DNA from: Roseovarius tolerans
GTDB lineage: Bacteria > Pseudomonadota > Alphaproteobacteria > Rhodobacterales > Rhodobacteraceae
Direction of reading: 5' to 3'
Length of the DNA: 64,000 nucleotides
Assembly (NCBI RefSeq): GCF_900109855.1
Contig: NZ_FOBO01000008.1
Coordinates: 62,001-126,000, forward strand
This document shows positions 52,702 through 60,589 of this stretch, piece by piece; within the stretch, counting starts at the first letter, position 1, and the number at the start of each line of letters is the position of its first letter. Both the position numbers and the translations under genes were made by a program. Under the pieces are notes generated by a model. It was not told where the DNA came from and did not search any database. It worked only from the letters and a program-made list of their open reading frames with translations.

Positions 52702-53787
52702 ATGACCGAGGATGCGACCTTGCCCCATGATCTGCGCCTGCGGGCGCGCGGTGCCGTGAGCAACGCGGTGGGCCGGTTCGAGGCGCATGGCGTGCGCTAC
52801 GAGGCAGATGGCTGGGACCGCAACGAGGAGGAGCGGGTGATGCGCACGCAGGTCTCGGAGGAGCGGCCGCGCCGGATCATCAGTTACAACCGCTCGCCCG
52901 ATCTGCCTTTTGATCGGTCGATCAACCCCTATCGCGGCTGTGAGCATGGCTGTGTCTATTGTTTCGCGCGGCCGAGCCACGCCTATCTGGGGCTGTCGCC
53001 CGGCCTCGATTTCGAGACCCGGCTGATCGCGCGGCCCGAGGCCCCTTTGCGGCTGGAGGCGGAGTTGCGCGCGCGCAGCTACCGGGTGGCGCCGATTGCC
53101 ATCGGCACCAACACCGATCCCTATCAGCCGGTGGAGCGGGAATATGCGATCACCCGCCGCTGTCTGGAGGTGCTGTCGCGGTTCAACCATCCGGTGGCGG
53201 TCGTGACCAAGGGCACGCTGATCGAGCGCGATCTGGATATCCTGTCGGAGATGGCAGCGCGGGGGCTGGCGAAGGTTGGTGTGTCTGTCACCACGCTTGA
53301 TGACCGGCTGGCGCGGCTGTTGGAGCCGCGCGCGCCGTCGCCTGCGCGGCGTCTGGCGGTGATCCGGCGGCTGAGCGACGCCGGGGTGCCGGTGCGGGTG
53401 ATGGTGTCGCCGGTCGTGCCGGGGCTGAGCGATCACGAGATCGAGGCGATTCTGGAGGCCGCCCGGGATGCCGGGGCGGGGGCCGCAAGCTGGATCATGC
53501 TGCGGCTGCCGCGCGAGGTGTCGAGGCTGTTTCAGGAGTGGCTGGCTGCGCATTACCCGGACCGCGCGGGCCGGGTGATGAACCGGCTGCGCGAGATGCA
53601 TGGCGGTAAGGACTATTCCGCCGACTGGCATCGGCGGATGCGCGGCGAGGGGGTGTTCGCGCGAATGATCGCGCGGCGGTTCGATCTGGCGGCGCGGCGG
53701 ATGGGGCTGGATGCGGGGCAGGGTGCTCTGCGCTGCGATCTCTTCGAGGTGCCGCTGGCGCGGGGGGATCAGATGGCGTTGTTTTGA
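52702..53787 (+). CDS. PA0069 family radical SAM protein (SplB-like)
   Basis: 361 aa. The start at 52702 is favoured because earlier codons would place the SOS box inside the gene. The radical SAM cluster motif is CEHGCVYC in INPYRGCEHGCVYCFARPSH; other conserved parts are IAIGTNTDPYQPVEREYAIT, VVTKGTLIERDLDILSEMAA and KDYSADWHRRMRGEGVFARM. Members are distantly related to spore photoproduct lyase and often annotated as DNA repair photolyase. The reaction is not established. A perfect LexA box next to the start fits a DNA repair role. Confidence 0.9.
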   Translation: MTEDATLPHDLRLRARGAVSNAVGRFEAHGVRYEADGWDRNEEERVMRTQVSEERPRRIISYNRSPDLPFDRSINPYRGCEHGCVYCFARPSHAYLGLSPGLDFETRLIARPEAPLRLEAELRARSYRVAPIAIGTNTDPYQPVEREYAITRRCLEVLSRFNHPVAVVTKGTLIERDLDILSEMAARGLAKVGVSVTTLDDRLARLLEPRAPSPARRLAVIRRLSDAGVPVRVMVSPVVPGLSDHEIEAILEAARDAGAGAASWIMLRLPREVSRLFQEWLAAHYPDRAGRVMNRLREMHGGKDYSADWHRRMRGEGVFARMIARRFDLAARRMGLDAGQGALRCDLFEVPLARGDQMALF

Positions 53788-54006
53788 GGGGGGGTGCCAT
53801 CGCCGAAAACGGCAGAAGGTGCGGCGCGATCGCAGGGCCGGGGACTGGCGATGTGACGGTCGTGGCGGGTACTTTATCCCAGCCAAGTCATTCTAAACTC
53901 AACACGTTGCGCGCCCTATCATATCGCCAGGCCGCGGGACGGCCAGGCGATCGCGCGGCACCTTCGGTGCGTTTCGCGCGGGAGGTGCGTTAGCCCACCC
54001 GACCCC

Positions 54007-55017
54007 TCACGCCCGTCTGCGGCGGGTGCGGCGGGGGGCGGGGACGTCGTCGCCGGTGCCGTCGGCCGCTGAGGAGAACGCGCCGAGCGCGTCGGTGATC
54101 TGGTCGAGCGTCGGGCGCGGGCCCTTGGGGCGCTCTTCCAGCGCGGCGCGCATCTTGGACAGATGCTCGGGCATGGTGCCGCAGCAGCCGCCGATGATGG
54201 TGGCGCCCGCGTCACGCGCCAGCACCGCGTAATCGGCCATCAGTTCGGGCGTGCCGTCATAGTGGATGTGGCCGTCGTGATATTTGGGGATGCCGGCATT
54301 GCCCTTGGCGATGATCGGGCGTTCGGAGCCTTGGGCCACAAAGCCCAGCACGGTGCGCAGAAGGTCGGATGCGCCAACGCCGCAATTGGCCCCGAAGGCG
54401 AGCGGCGGGTTGCCCAGTTTCTCGACCATCGTCGCCATGTCGGCGGAGGTCAGGCCCATCATCGTGCGCCCGGCGGTGTCAAAGCTCATGGTGCCGCACC
54501 ACGGCATGTCGGCGAGCTTGAAGGCCTCGGCGGCGGCCTTGTATTCTTCTTGTGCGGAGATCGTTTCGAGCCAGAGCACGTCGGCCCCGCCTTCCTTGAG
54601 GCCCTCGGCCTGTTCGTGGAAGATCTCGACGGCCAGCTCATGGGTGAGCGCGCCCATCGGGGCCATGATCTCGCCGGTCGGGCCGACCGAGCCTGCGACG
54701 ATCACCGGGCGGTCATAGCGGTCGGCCACCGAGCGGCCGATCTCGGCGGAGATGCGCGACAGTTCGCGGGCGCGTTTCTGCGCGCCGTGCAGTTTGAGCC
54801 GCGCCGCGTTGCCGCCGAAGGAGTTGGTGAGAAAGAGGTCGCTGCCCGCATCCACCGCCTGTTTGTAGAGCAGTGCGATCCGGTCGGGATGCTCATCGTT
54901 CCACATTTCCGGCGCGTCGCCGGATTCGAGCCCCATGTTGAACAGGTTGGTTCCCGTGGCCCCGTCGGCGAGAATCCAGTCGCGCGTGGCCAGCAGTTTG
55001 GTGAGGGCGTTGGTCAT
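54007..55017 (-). CDS. bmt: homocysteine S-methyltransferase (betaine-homocysteine methyltransferase family)
   Basis: 336 aa from the ATG at 55017. The zinc-binding Cys are C212 (FGANCGVGASD) and C278-C279 (GATIIGGCCGTMPEH), the standard set for homocysteine activation; DGATGTNLF at the N terminus and VAGSVGPTGEI are also family marks. It makes methionine, either from betaine directly or, with the corrinoid protein at 50639, as the catalytic module of a split B12-dependent methionine synthase. The C-terminal 40 residues are a basic tail (APRRTRRRRA). Confidence 0.88.
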   Translation of the reverse strand: MTNALTKLLATRDWILADGATGTNLFNMGLESGDAPEMWNDEHPDRIALLYKQAVDAGSDLFLTNSFGGNAARLKLHGAQKRARELSRISAEIGRSVADRYDRPVIVAGSVGPTGEIMAPMGALTHELAVEIFHEQAEGLKEGGADVLWLETISAQEEYKAAAEAFKLADMPWCGTMSFDTAGRTMMGLTSADMATMVEKLGNPPLAFGANCGVGASDLLRTVLGFVAQGSERPIIAKGNAGIPKYHDGHIHYDGTPELMADYAVLARDAGATIIGGCCGTMPEHLSKMRAALEERPKGPRPTLDQITDALGAFSSAADGTGDDVPAPRRTRRRRA

Positions 55018-55134
55018 GATGATATTCCGCTTTTGAGGCTGGGCAGCTTTGGCACCGGAGGCGGTGCTGCGCAAACTCATATTTCTCATGTAAATGGTGA
55101 GGCGCGTTTGAACTTGGCGCGCAGCACGAAAAAA

Positions 55135-55158
55135 CGGCGCGCCGGGCGTGGCGCGCCG
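55135..55158 (-). terminator. rho-independent terminator of the ATPase zeta gene
   Basis: On the minus strand the stem CGGCGCGCC / GGCGCGCCG (55158-55150, 55143-55135, loop 6 nt) is followed by six T residues (55134-55129). It lies about 20 bp after the stop of the zeta subunit gene. The clearest intrinsic terminator in the window. Confidence 0.85.
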
Positions 55159-55178
55159 CTGTGAAAAACGTACCGGTG

Positions 55179-55493
55179 TCAGGTTTCCTTGACCAGCTGG
55201 CCTTTGGCGATCTTGAGCAACTCGTCCATCTTGGCGCGGATCGTTTCGGCATCGGCGATATCGCCGAGGTCCCCTGCGACCTTGCGCACCACGTCTTCGT
55301 GGCCGGCCTCTTCGAAATCGGCCTTCACGACCTCGCGGGCATAGGCATCGGCGTCGTCGCCGGTCTTGCCCAGAAGTTCTGCGGCCCAGAGGCCCAGAAG
55401 CTTGTTGCGCCGAGCCACGGCACGGAAGGCCATTTCCTCGTCATGGGCGAACTTGTTCTCGAATGCGCTTTCGCGATCGTCGAAGGTGGTCAT
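55179..55493 (-). CDS. F1F0-ATPase inhibitor zeta subunit (DUF1476)
   Basis: 104 aa from the ATG at 55493. The opening TTFDDRESAFENKFAHDEEM is the inhibitory N-terminal segment and RRNKLLGLWAAELLGKTGDD is the core helix of the alphaproteobacterial zeta subunit first defined in Paracoccus. It blocks ATP hydrolysis by the F1 motor. The gene stands alone with its own terminator. Upstream ORF extension is ignored because the family starts at MTTFDDRE. Confidence 0.93.
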   Translation of the reverse strand: MTTFDDRESAFENKFAHDEEMAFRAVARRNKLLGLWAAELLGKTGDDADAYAREVVKADFEEAGHEDVVRKVAGDLGDIADAETIRAKMDELLKIAKGQLVKET

Positions 55494-55619
55494 CGGGCCG
55501 GTCCCCTTGCACTGCGTTGCGGTTGCCCCCGATATGCCGCCTGACGCGACAAAGAGCAAGAGGCGCGCCGGGGTTTCGGCGCGTCTGTACGTCTTGGTCG
55601 CACCCTGATGCGCGTCGGA

Positions 55620-56444
55620 TCAGCTATCGGCGCCCTTGGGCAGCACCCTCTCGAAGCGGTTGCCCTCGGTATCGGTGGCCATCACGCGCAGGTCGGTCGA
55701 TCCGTTGTCGTTGTAGGAAAAGCGAAACACCGGGTTTTCCGAGATCGAGATGCCGCCATCCATGGTGAAGAGCAACTCGTCGCCCTGCCAGACCTCCATA
55801 TGGTCGATGAAATGGGCGGGGATGAAAAGCTGAGTGATCTGATCGCGTTGCAGGCCGGAATAGTTCGGGTGGCGGACCATGATCTGCGCCTCGCGGCGCG
55901 GCGTGGAGATTTGGGTGGCGGGCAGGAAGCTCTTGAGTTTCATCTTGCCCATCGCGGCGAGCGCCACCTCTGGGTCGCGGCTGGCGGGGGCGGAACAGCC
56001 GCCTGAGGCCTTGACGAAGCGCCCGGTCATGTGCAGGCCATCCTCGGTTACGGCGATGACGCGGACGTTGGAATACTGGTTGACGCGCACGCGCAGTTCA
56101 AAGTCGATCGGCGCCATCGCATCCGAAAAGCCGAGTTCCGCCGCCACTGGCGCGGGGTTTTCGTCGATCACCACAGTCGCCTTGCGGATGCGGGCGCTGG
56201 TGTCGGTCTGCTTGAGCAGGATCGGCACGGTCGCCGCGTCATGGGCGCGGTAGGGGGCGTCGAGCGTGAGCAGCGCGCTGCCGTCGTGGATCGGGGCGGT
56301 GCCGACCACATCCTCGCGCAGCATGTCCCACATCTCGCTCTCGGTGAGCGGGTTTTCGACCTGGTCACCGGCCTGGGCCGTAAAGGCCAATGAGGCGGCG
56401 AGTGCCGCGACGGCCAGGAATTTTCCGGTCAGTTTTCCGGCCAT
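55620..56444 (-). CDS. quinoprotein dehydrogenase-associated SoxYZ-like carrier protein
   Basis: 274 aa. A signal peptide (AVAALAASLAFTAQAGDQ) leads a SoxY-like domain with VPILLKQTDTSARIRKATVV, VNQYSNVRVIAVTEDGLHMT and the GGCSAPAS turn, then a SoxZ-like domain ending in FRFSYNDNGSTDLRVMATDT. The carrier Cys of true SoxY sits at the C-terminal end of its domain; here KASGGCSAPAS holds the likely counterpart. No other sox genes are near, but methanol oxidation genes are. The GGGAGGAGGA site is strong. Proposed role: carrier in the periplasmic system around PQQ enzymes; unproven. Confidence 0.87.
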   Translation of the reverse strand: MAGKLTGKFLAVAALAASLAFTAQAGDQVENPLTESEMWDMLREDVVGTAPIHDGSALLTLDAPYRAHDAATVPILLKQTDTSARIRKATVVIDENPAPVAAELGFSDAMAPIDFELRVRVNQYSNVRVIAVTEDGLHMTGRFVKASGGCSAPASRDPEVALAAMGKMKLKSFLPATQISTPRREAQIMVRHPNYSGLQRDQITQLFIPAHFIDHMEVWQGDELLFTMDGGISISENPVFRFSYNDNGSTDLRVMATDTEGNRFERVLPKGADS

Positions 56445-56579
56445 GGTCTTTCCTCCTCCCATGGGTGCGCGTGAAATGTAGCATAAACCCGCGTTGACGC
56501 GAAGTCATACCAAAGTTGGCGTGGATCACGGCTCTGTGTAGGATGAGGCTGAGCGTATTAAAAACGCAGTGGTGGTGCG

Positions 56580-57623
56580 ATGTTCGAAGCGATCCTGACC
56601 ATGTGCCTGATGGGGGCCGAGCCGGTGTGCCGGGAGCGGCTGCTGGCGGGATATGCGGCGGCGAGCGAGGCCGGGTGCCGCGCGGCGTTGATCGAGAGCC
56701 CGCCCGATCTGGCGGGGTTGGCGGAGGGGCTGGAGGTTTCGGGGCCGGACTGCCGGGCGGCGGGCGAGGCGCTGGAGGTGGCCGAGGTCGCACCGGGGGT
56801 ATTCGCGCATCTGGGGCGGGTGGCGGAGCCGGATGCGGCGAACCGGGGCGATGTCAGCAATCTGGGGTTTGTCATCGGCGGGGCGGGGGTGGCGGTGATC
56901 GACACCGGCAGCGCGCCCTGGATGGGTGAGGCGCTGTGGCGGGCCATTCGCGCGCGCACGGACTTGCCTGTCACGCACGTCATCCTGACCCATATGCACC
57001 CCGATCATGTGTTCGGCGCGGGCGTCCTCATGGAGAGGGGGGCGCGGGTCTGGGGGCATGCGGGACTGGTGCGCGCGCTGGCGGACCGGCAGGCGAATTA
57101 CCTTGAAAGCCTGCGCGCGCTGGTGGGCGAGGCGGAGTTTGTCGGGGTGCGGGTGCCCGGCGTGACGGACCCGGTGGCGGAGCGTGCCGAGATTGATCTG
57201 GGGGGTCGCGTGCTCGATCTGCGGGCCTGGCCTGTGGCGCATACCGGCAATGACCTGACGGTGCTGGACCGGGAAAGTGGCACGCTATTCTCGGGTGATC
57301 TGGTGTTTGATCGGCATACCCCCGCCCTCGATGGCAGCCTGTGGGGCTGGCGCGCGGTGCTGGACGAGATGCAGGCGATGGCGGTGGCGCGGGTCATTCC
57401 GGGGCATGGTGGCCCGTCGCTGGAGTGGCCACGGGGCGCGCATCCGCTGGCGCGCTATCTGAAGGTGCTGGAGCGCGACACCCGTGCGGCTATCGACGAA
57501 GGCGCGCGGCTGTCGGAGGCGGTGGAGACGGTGGCGCAGAGCGAGGCCGGGGCTTGGCAGCTGTTTGATGCCTACAACCCGCGCAACGCCACGGTGGCCT
57601 ACACAGAACTGGAATGGGAATAG
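56580..57623 (+). CDS. quinoprotein relay system zinc metallohydrolase 2 (MBL fold)
   Basis: 347 aa. The metallo-beta-lactamase motif HMHPDHVFGAGVL gives the first zinc ligands, HTGNDL and GDLVFDRHTPALDG the later His/Asp, and VIPGHGGPSLEWPRG the last His. The N-terminal 60 residues hold paired Cys (EPVCRERLLAGYAAASEAGC, GPDCRAAGEALE), as in the family named for proximity to PQQ dehydrogenases. It is divergent from the SoxYZ-like carrier gene (136 bp apart), and the two usually occur together. Substrate unknown. Confidence 0.86.
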   Translation: MFEAILTMCLMGAEPVCRERLLAGYAAASEAGCRAALIESPPDLAGLAEGLEVSGPDCRAAGEALEVAEVAPGVFAHLGRVAEPDAANRGDVSNLGFVIGGAGVAVIDTGSAPWMGEALWRAIRARTDLPVTHVILTHMHPDHVFGAGVLMERGARVWGHAGLVRALADRQANYLESLRALVGEAEFVGVRVPGVTDPVAERAEIDLGGRVLDLRAWPVAHTGNDLTVLDRESGTLFSGDLVFDRHTPALDGSLWGWRAVLDEMQAMAVARVIPGHGGPSLEWPRGAHPLARYLKVLERDTRAAIDEGARLSEAVETVAQSEAGAWQLFDAYNPRNATVAYTELEWE

Positions 57624-57629
57624 GGCCGG

Positions 57630-58262
57630 TCAGCCCGGCTCGTTGATCTGCTGTTGCAGGATCTGCGCGAGCGAATAGAGCCGTTTTTCGATCAGCGTCG
57701 GGGTTTCGCAGAGATAGGTGATCGTGCTCTGGCGGTCGGTATAGATCACCTGATCCCAGTCAAGCTGTTCCTCGAGCGCATCGACGCGGTCGAAATCGGG
57801 GCTGTCGGAGTTCATCAGCGTGCCCATCTCGGCGCGGGCGGTGTCGATCCGCTCGGAAAGCGCGATCTGGCTGAGGGAAAACTCTTCGATCCCCGAAATC
57901 ACCTGGGCGCGGCGGGTCGAGAGGGTGGTGAACACGCGCTGGAAGACGTGGCCCAGCATGTCGGGCGCACCGTCATGGCGGGCGGCGAACTCCTCTATAT
58001 CGGGGCGCAACTCCTCGACTTCGAGCCGTCGCAGCGCCAGCTTGGCGGCGAGGCGGTCGATCTCGCGTTTCAGGTCCGGGTCGGCCTCTGGGGTTTCGGG
58101 CAGGGGATGTGTCCACATCAGCCCGACCGAGAGCGTGGGCACCTTGCGCTGGATGCAGGGCCATGTCGGATCGGAGAAATCTGCGGCGTGAGTGCTGCCC
58201 GCCGCAAGTATCAGCGACAGCGCGATCCCCAATGATTTCGAGCGTGACATGCGGCCTGACAT
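57630..58262 (-). CDS. uncharacterised exported protein of the methanol oxidation locus
   Basis: 210 aa from the ATG at 58262, which has GGGAGG eight bases upstream. A signal peptide (LGIALSLILAAGSTHAADFS) precedes DPTWPCIQRKVPTLSVGLMW and a long helical, Glu/Arg/Leu-rich part (DLKREIDRLAAKLALRRLEV to about residue 190) that can form coiled coil. Two Cys (WPCIQ, TYLCETP) may form a disulfide. I recognise no family with a function. It lies between the MBL gene (convergent, 6 bp apart) and formaldehyde dehydrogenase (divergent), so a periplasmic role in alcohol oxidation is likely. Confidence 0.8.
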   Translation of the reverse strand: MSGRMSRSKSLGIALSLILAAGSTHAADFSDPTWPCIQRKVPTLSVGLMWTHPLPETPEADPDLKREIDRLAAKLALRRLEVEELRPDIEEFAARHDGAPDMLGHVFQRVFTTLSTRRAQVISGIEEFSLSQIALSERIDTARAEMGTLMNSDSPDFDRVDALEEQLDWDQVIYTDRQSTITYLCETPTLIEKRLYSLAQILQQQINEPG

Positions 58263-58445
58263 CAATTGTGCCTCCCTTGGCTACGACTATGGTCGAGCAT
58301 GCGGGGGCTGTCCAGCGAACCCAATACCCACCAAGGTATGAATTGTTTGGACCGGTGCGCCGCCCGCATACTCCTGAGGAAAAATCGCCGCATCGCGATT
58401 CCCGAAGGTGGGCGTGGCGTGGCCGGAATGCAAAGAGGAAGTTGG

Positions 58446-59558
58446 ATGCGCACACGTGCTGCCGTGGCCGTTGAGGCCGGGAAACCGTTGGAGATCATGG
58501 AGGTTGAGCTGGACGGCCCGAAACCGGGTGAGGTTCTGGTGGAGATCAAGGCGACGGGGCTGTGTCATACCGACGAGTTCACCCGCTCGGGCGATGACCC
58601 TGAGGGGATTTTCCCGGCGATCCTCGGCCATGAGGGCGCGGGCGTGGTGATCGAAGTCGGCGAGGGGGTGACGAGCCTCGAAGTGGGCGATCACGTGATC
58701 CCGCTCTATACGCCCGAATGCCGCGAATGCGACTATTGCCTGCACCCCAAGACCAACCTCTGCCAGGCGATCCGCTCGACCCAAGGCCAGGGCCTGTTGC
58801 CGGATGGCACGACGCGGTTCCGGATGCTCGATGGCACGCCGATCCATCATTACATGGGCTGTTCGACCTTCGCCAACCATACCGTGGTGCCGGAGATTGC
58901 GCTCGCCAAGGTGCGCAAGGACGCGCCCTTCGACAAGATCTGCTATATCGGCTGTGGCGTCACCACCGGCATCGGCGCGGTGATCAACACCGCCAAGGTG
59001 GAGCTGGGCTCGACCGCGATCGTGTTCGGGCTGGGCGGCATCGGATTGAACGTCATTCAGGGGCTGCGGCTGGCGGGCGCGGATCAGATCGTGGGCGTCG
59101 ATCTCAACCCCGGCAAGGTCGAGATGGCGACGCATTTCGGGATGACCGATTTCGTCAACCCCAAGGAGGTGGAGGGCGATCTGGTGGCGCATCTGGTCGA
59201 ACTGACCGGGGGCGGCGCGGATTACACGTTCGATGCCACGGGCAATGTCGGCGTGATGCGCGCGGCGCTCGAATCGGCGCATAAGGGCTGGGGTGAGAGC
59301 ATCATCATCGGCGTGGCGCCTGCGGGGGCCGAGATTTCGACCCGGCCGTTCCAGCTGGTGACCGGGCGGAGCTGGCGCGGCACGGCCTTCGGCGGCGCGC
59401 GCGGGCGCACCGATGTGCCGAAGATTGTCGATTGGTACATGCAGGGCAAGATCGAGATCGACCCGATGATCACGCACAAGCTGAGCCTCGATCAGATCAA
59501 CGAGGGGTTCGAGCTGATGCACAAGGGCGAGTCGATCCGCGCCGTGGTGGAGTTTTGA
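58446..59558 (+). CDS. adhI: S-(hydroxymethyl)glutathione dehydrogenase (class III alcohol dehydrogenase)
   Basis: 370 aa zinc enzyme that oxidises the formaldehyde-glutathione adduct with NAD. Catalytic zinc residues include C40 (ATGLCHTDEF) and H62/E63 (LGHEGAGVV); the structural zinc set is CRECDYCLHPKTNLC. Rossmann motif VFGLGGIGLNVIQG. The ATG at 58446 follows AGAGGAAG. It is followed within a base by fghA and then by xoxF, giving an adhI-fghA-xoxF-xoxG cluster similar to the Rhodobacter sphaeroides adhI-cycI-xoxF region. Confidence 0.96.
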   Translation: MRTRAAVAVEAGKPLEIMEVELDGPKPGEVLVEIKATGLCHTDEFTRSGDDPEGIFPAILGHEGAGVVIEVGEGVTSLEVGDHVIPLYTPECRECDYCLHPKTNLCQAIRSTQGQGLLPDGTTRFRMLDGTPIHHYMGCSTFANHTVVPEIALAKVRKDAPFDKICYIGCGVTTGIGAVINTAKVELGSTAIVFGLGGIGLNVIQGLRLAGADQIVGVDLNPGKVEMATHFGMTDFVNPKEVEGDLVAHLVELTGGGADYTFDATGNVGVMRAALESAHKGWGESIIIGVAPAGAEISTRPFQLVTGRSWRGTAFGGARGRTDVPKIVDWYMQGKIEIDPMITHKLSLDQINEGFELMHKGESIRAVVEF

Positions 59559-59559
59559 G

Positions 59560-60411
59560 GTGACGCTCAAGGTCATCTCCGAAAACCGCAGTTTCGGCGG
59601 GGTTCAGGCGGTCTATGCGCACCGCTCGGAGGTGTGCGACTGCGACATGACCTTTGGCGCTTATCTGCCGCCGCAGGCCGAGGATGGCCCGGTGCCGGTG
59701 CTGTGGTATCTGTCGGGGCTGACCTGCACCCATGAGAACGCCATGACCAAGGGCGGGTTTCAGGAACATGCGGCGCGGCATGGGCTGGCGGTGATCTTTC
59801 CCGACACAAGCCCGCGCGGTGACGGCGTGGCCGATGACGAGGCCTATGATCTGGGGCAGGGGGCGGGGTTCTACGTGAACGCCACCCGCGCGCCATGGGC
59901 CGGGCATTTCCAGATGTATGACTATGTGCTGAGCGAGTTGCGCAGCCTCGCGCTCGATGCGCTGCCGCTGGAGGATTGCCACGGCATCACCGGCCATTCG
60001 ATGGGTGGGCATGGCGCGATCACGATGGCGCTGCGTAACCCCGATGCCTTTACCTCGTTGTCGGCCTTTGCGCCGATTGCGCATCCGGCCAATTCGGACT
60101 GGGGGCGCAAGCAGCTGGGGGCCTATCTGGGGGATGACGAAAGCGCCTGGGCGCTGCACGATTCGGTGCTGCTGATGCAGCAGAACGGCTGGAAGGGCGA
60201 TCTGCTGGTCGATCAGGGGATGAGCGACAATTTCCTCGACCTGCTGATGCCCGAGGCGCTGGCGAGCGTGATGGCAAAGCGGCGGCAGGCGGGCGAAATC
60301 CGGCTGCAGGCGGGCTATGATCATTCCTATTTCTTCGTCAATTCATTCGCCGGGGACCATGTCGCATGGCATGCCGAGCGATTGATGCGGCCTCATGCGG
60401 GGAGGCATTGA
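59560..60411 (+). CDS. fghA: S-formylglutathione hydrolase
   Basis: 283 aa esterase D family serine hydrolase, second step of glutathione-dependent formaldehyde oxidation, giving formate. The nucleophile Ser147 is in [16 protein letters not shown], the oxyanion region is [20 protein letters not shown], and the catalytic His is in [13 protein letters not shown]. Starts with GTG one base after the adhI stop region (TGAGGTG), so translation is coupled. Confidence 0.95.
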   Translation: MTLKVISENRSFGGVQAVYAHRSEVCDCDMTFGAYLPPQAEDGPVPVLWYLSGLTCTHENAMTKGGFQEHAARHGLAVIFPDTSPRGDGVADDEAYDLGQGAGFYVNATRAPWAGHFQMYDYVLSELRSLALDALPLEDCHGITGHSMGGHGAITMALRNPDAFTSLSAFAPIAHPANSDWGRKQLGAYLGDDESAWALHDSVLLMQQNGWKGDLLVDQGMSDNFLDLLMPEALASVMAKRRQAGEIRLQAGYDHSYFFVNSFAGDHVAWHAERLMRPHAGRH

Positions 60412-60552
60412 GGCGGCGGAGAGCGACATCATCGCGAGCGTTGCCGAAAGCGATCGCGAGACCAGAATTTGCCCATGTCGGTGCGGAGGAGAGACCGACC
60501 GACAGGGGCAAGACAGACGGCCTTCCTATGGTGGACCGGTCGTTCAAAACCA

Positions 60553-60568
60553 GCGGCACACGTGCCGC
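60553..60568 (+). promoter_or_regulatory. hairpin in the xoxF leader
   Basis: GCGGCAC-AC-GTGCCGC lies 7-8 bases before a strong GGGAGGAGG ribosome-binding site and 22 bases before the xoxF ATG. Another dyad (GTCGGT/ACCGAC) begins at 60477. The 178-bp fghA-xoxF gap thus has a structured leader. A regulatory role is inferred. Confidence 0.45.
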
Positions 60569-60589
60569 GCCTCAGGGAGGAGGACCAAG

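Noticed and set aside
53788-54006. Possible terminator or small gene between the radical SAM gene and bmt
   Set aside because: Only a short GCACC-TTC-GGTGC stem is visible and no coding frame with a start signal; too weak to list as a feature.
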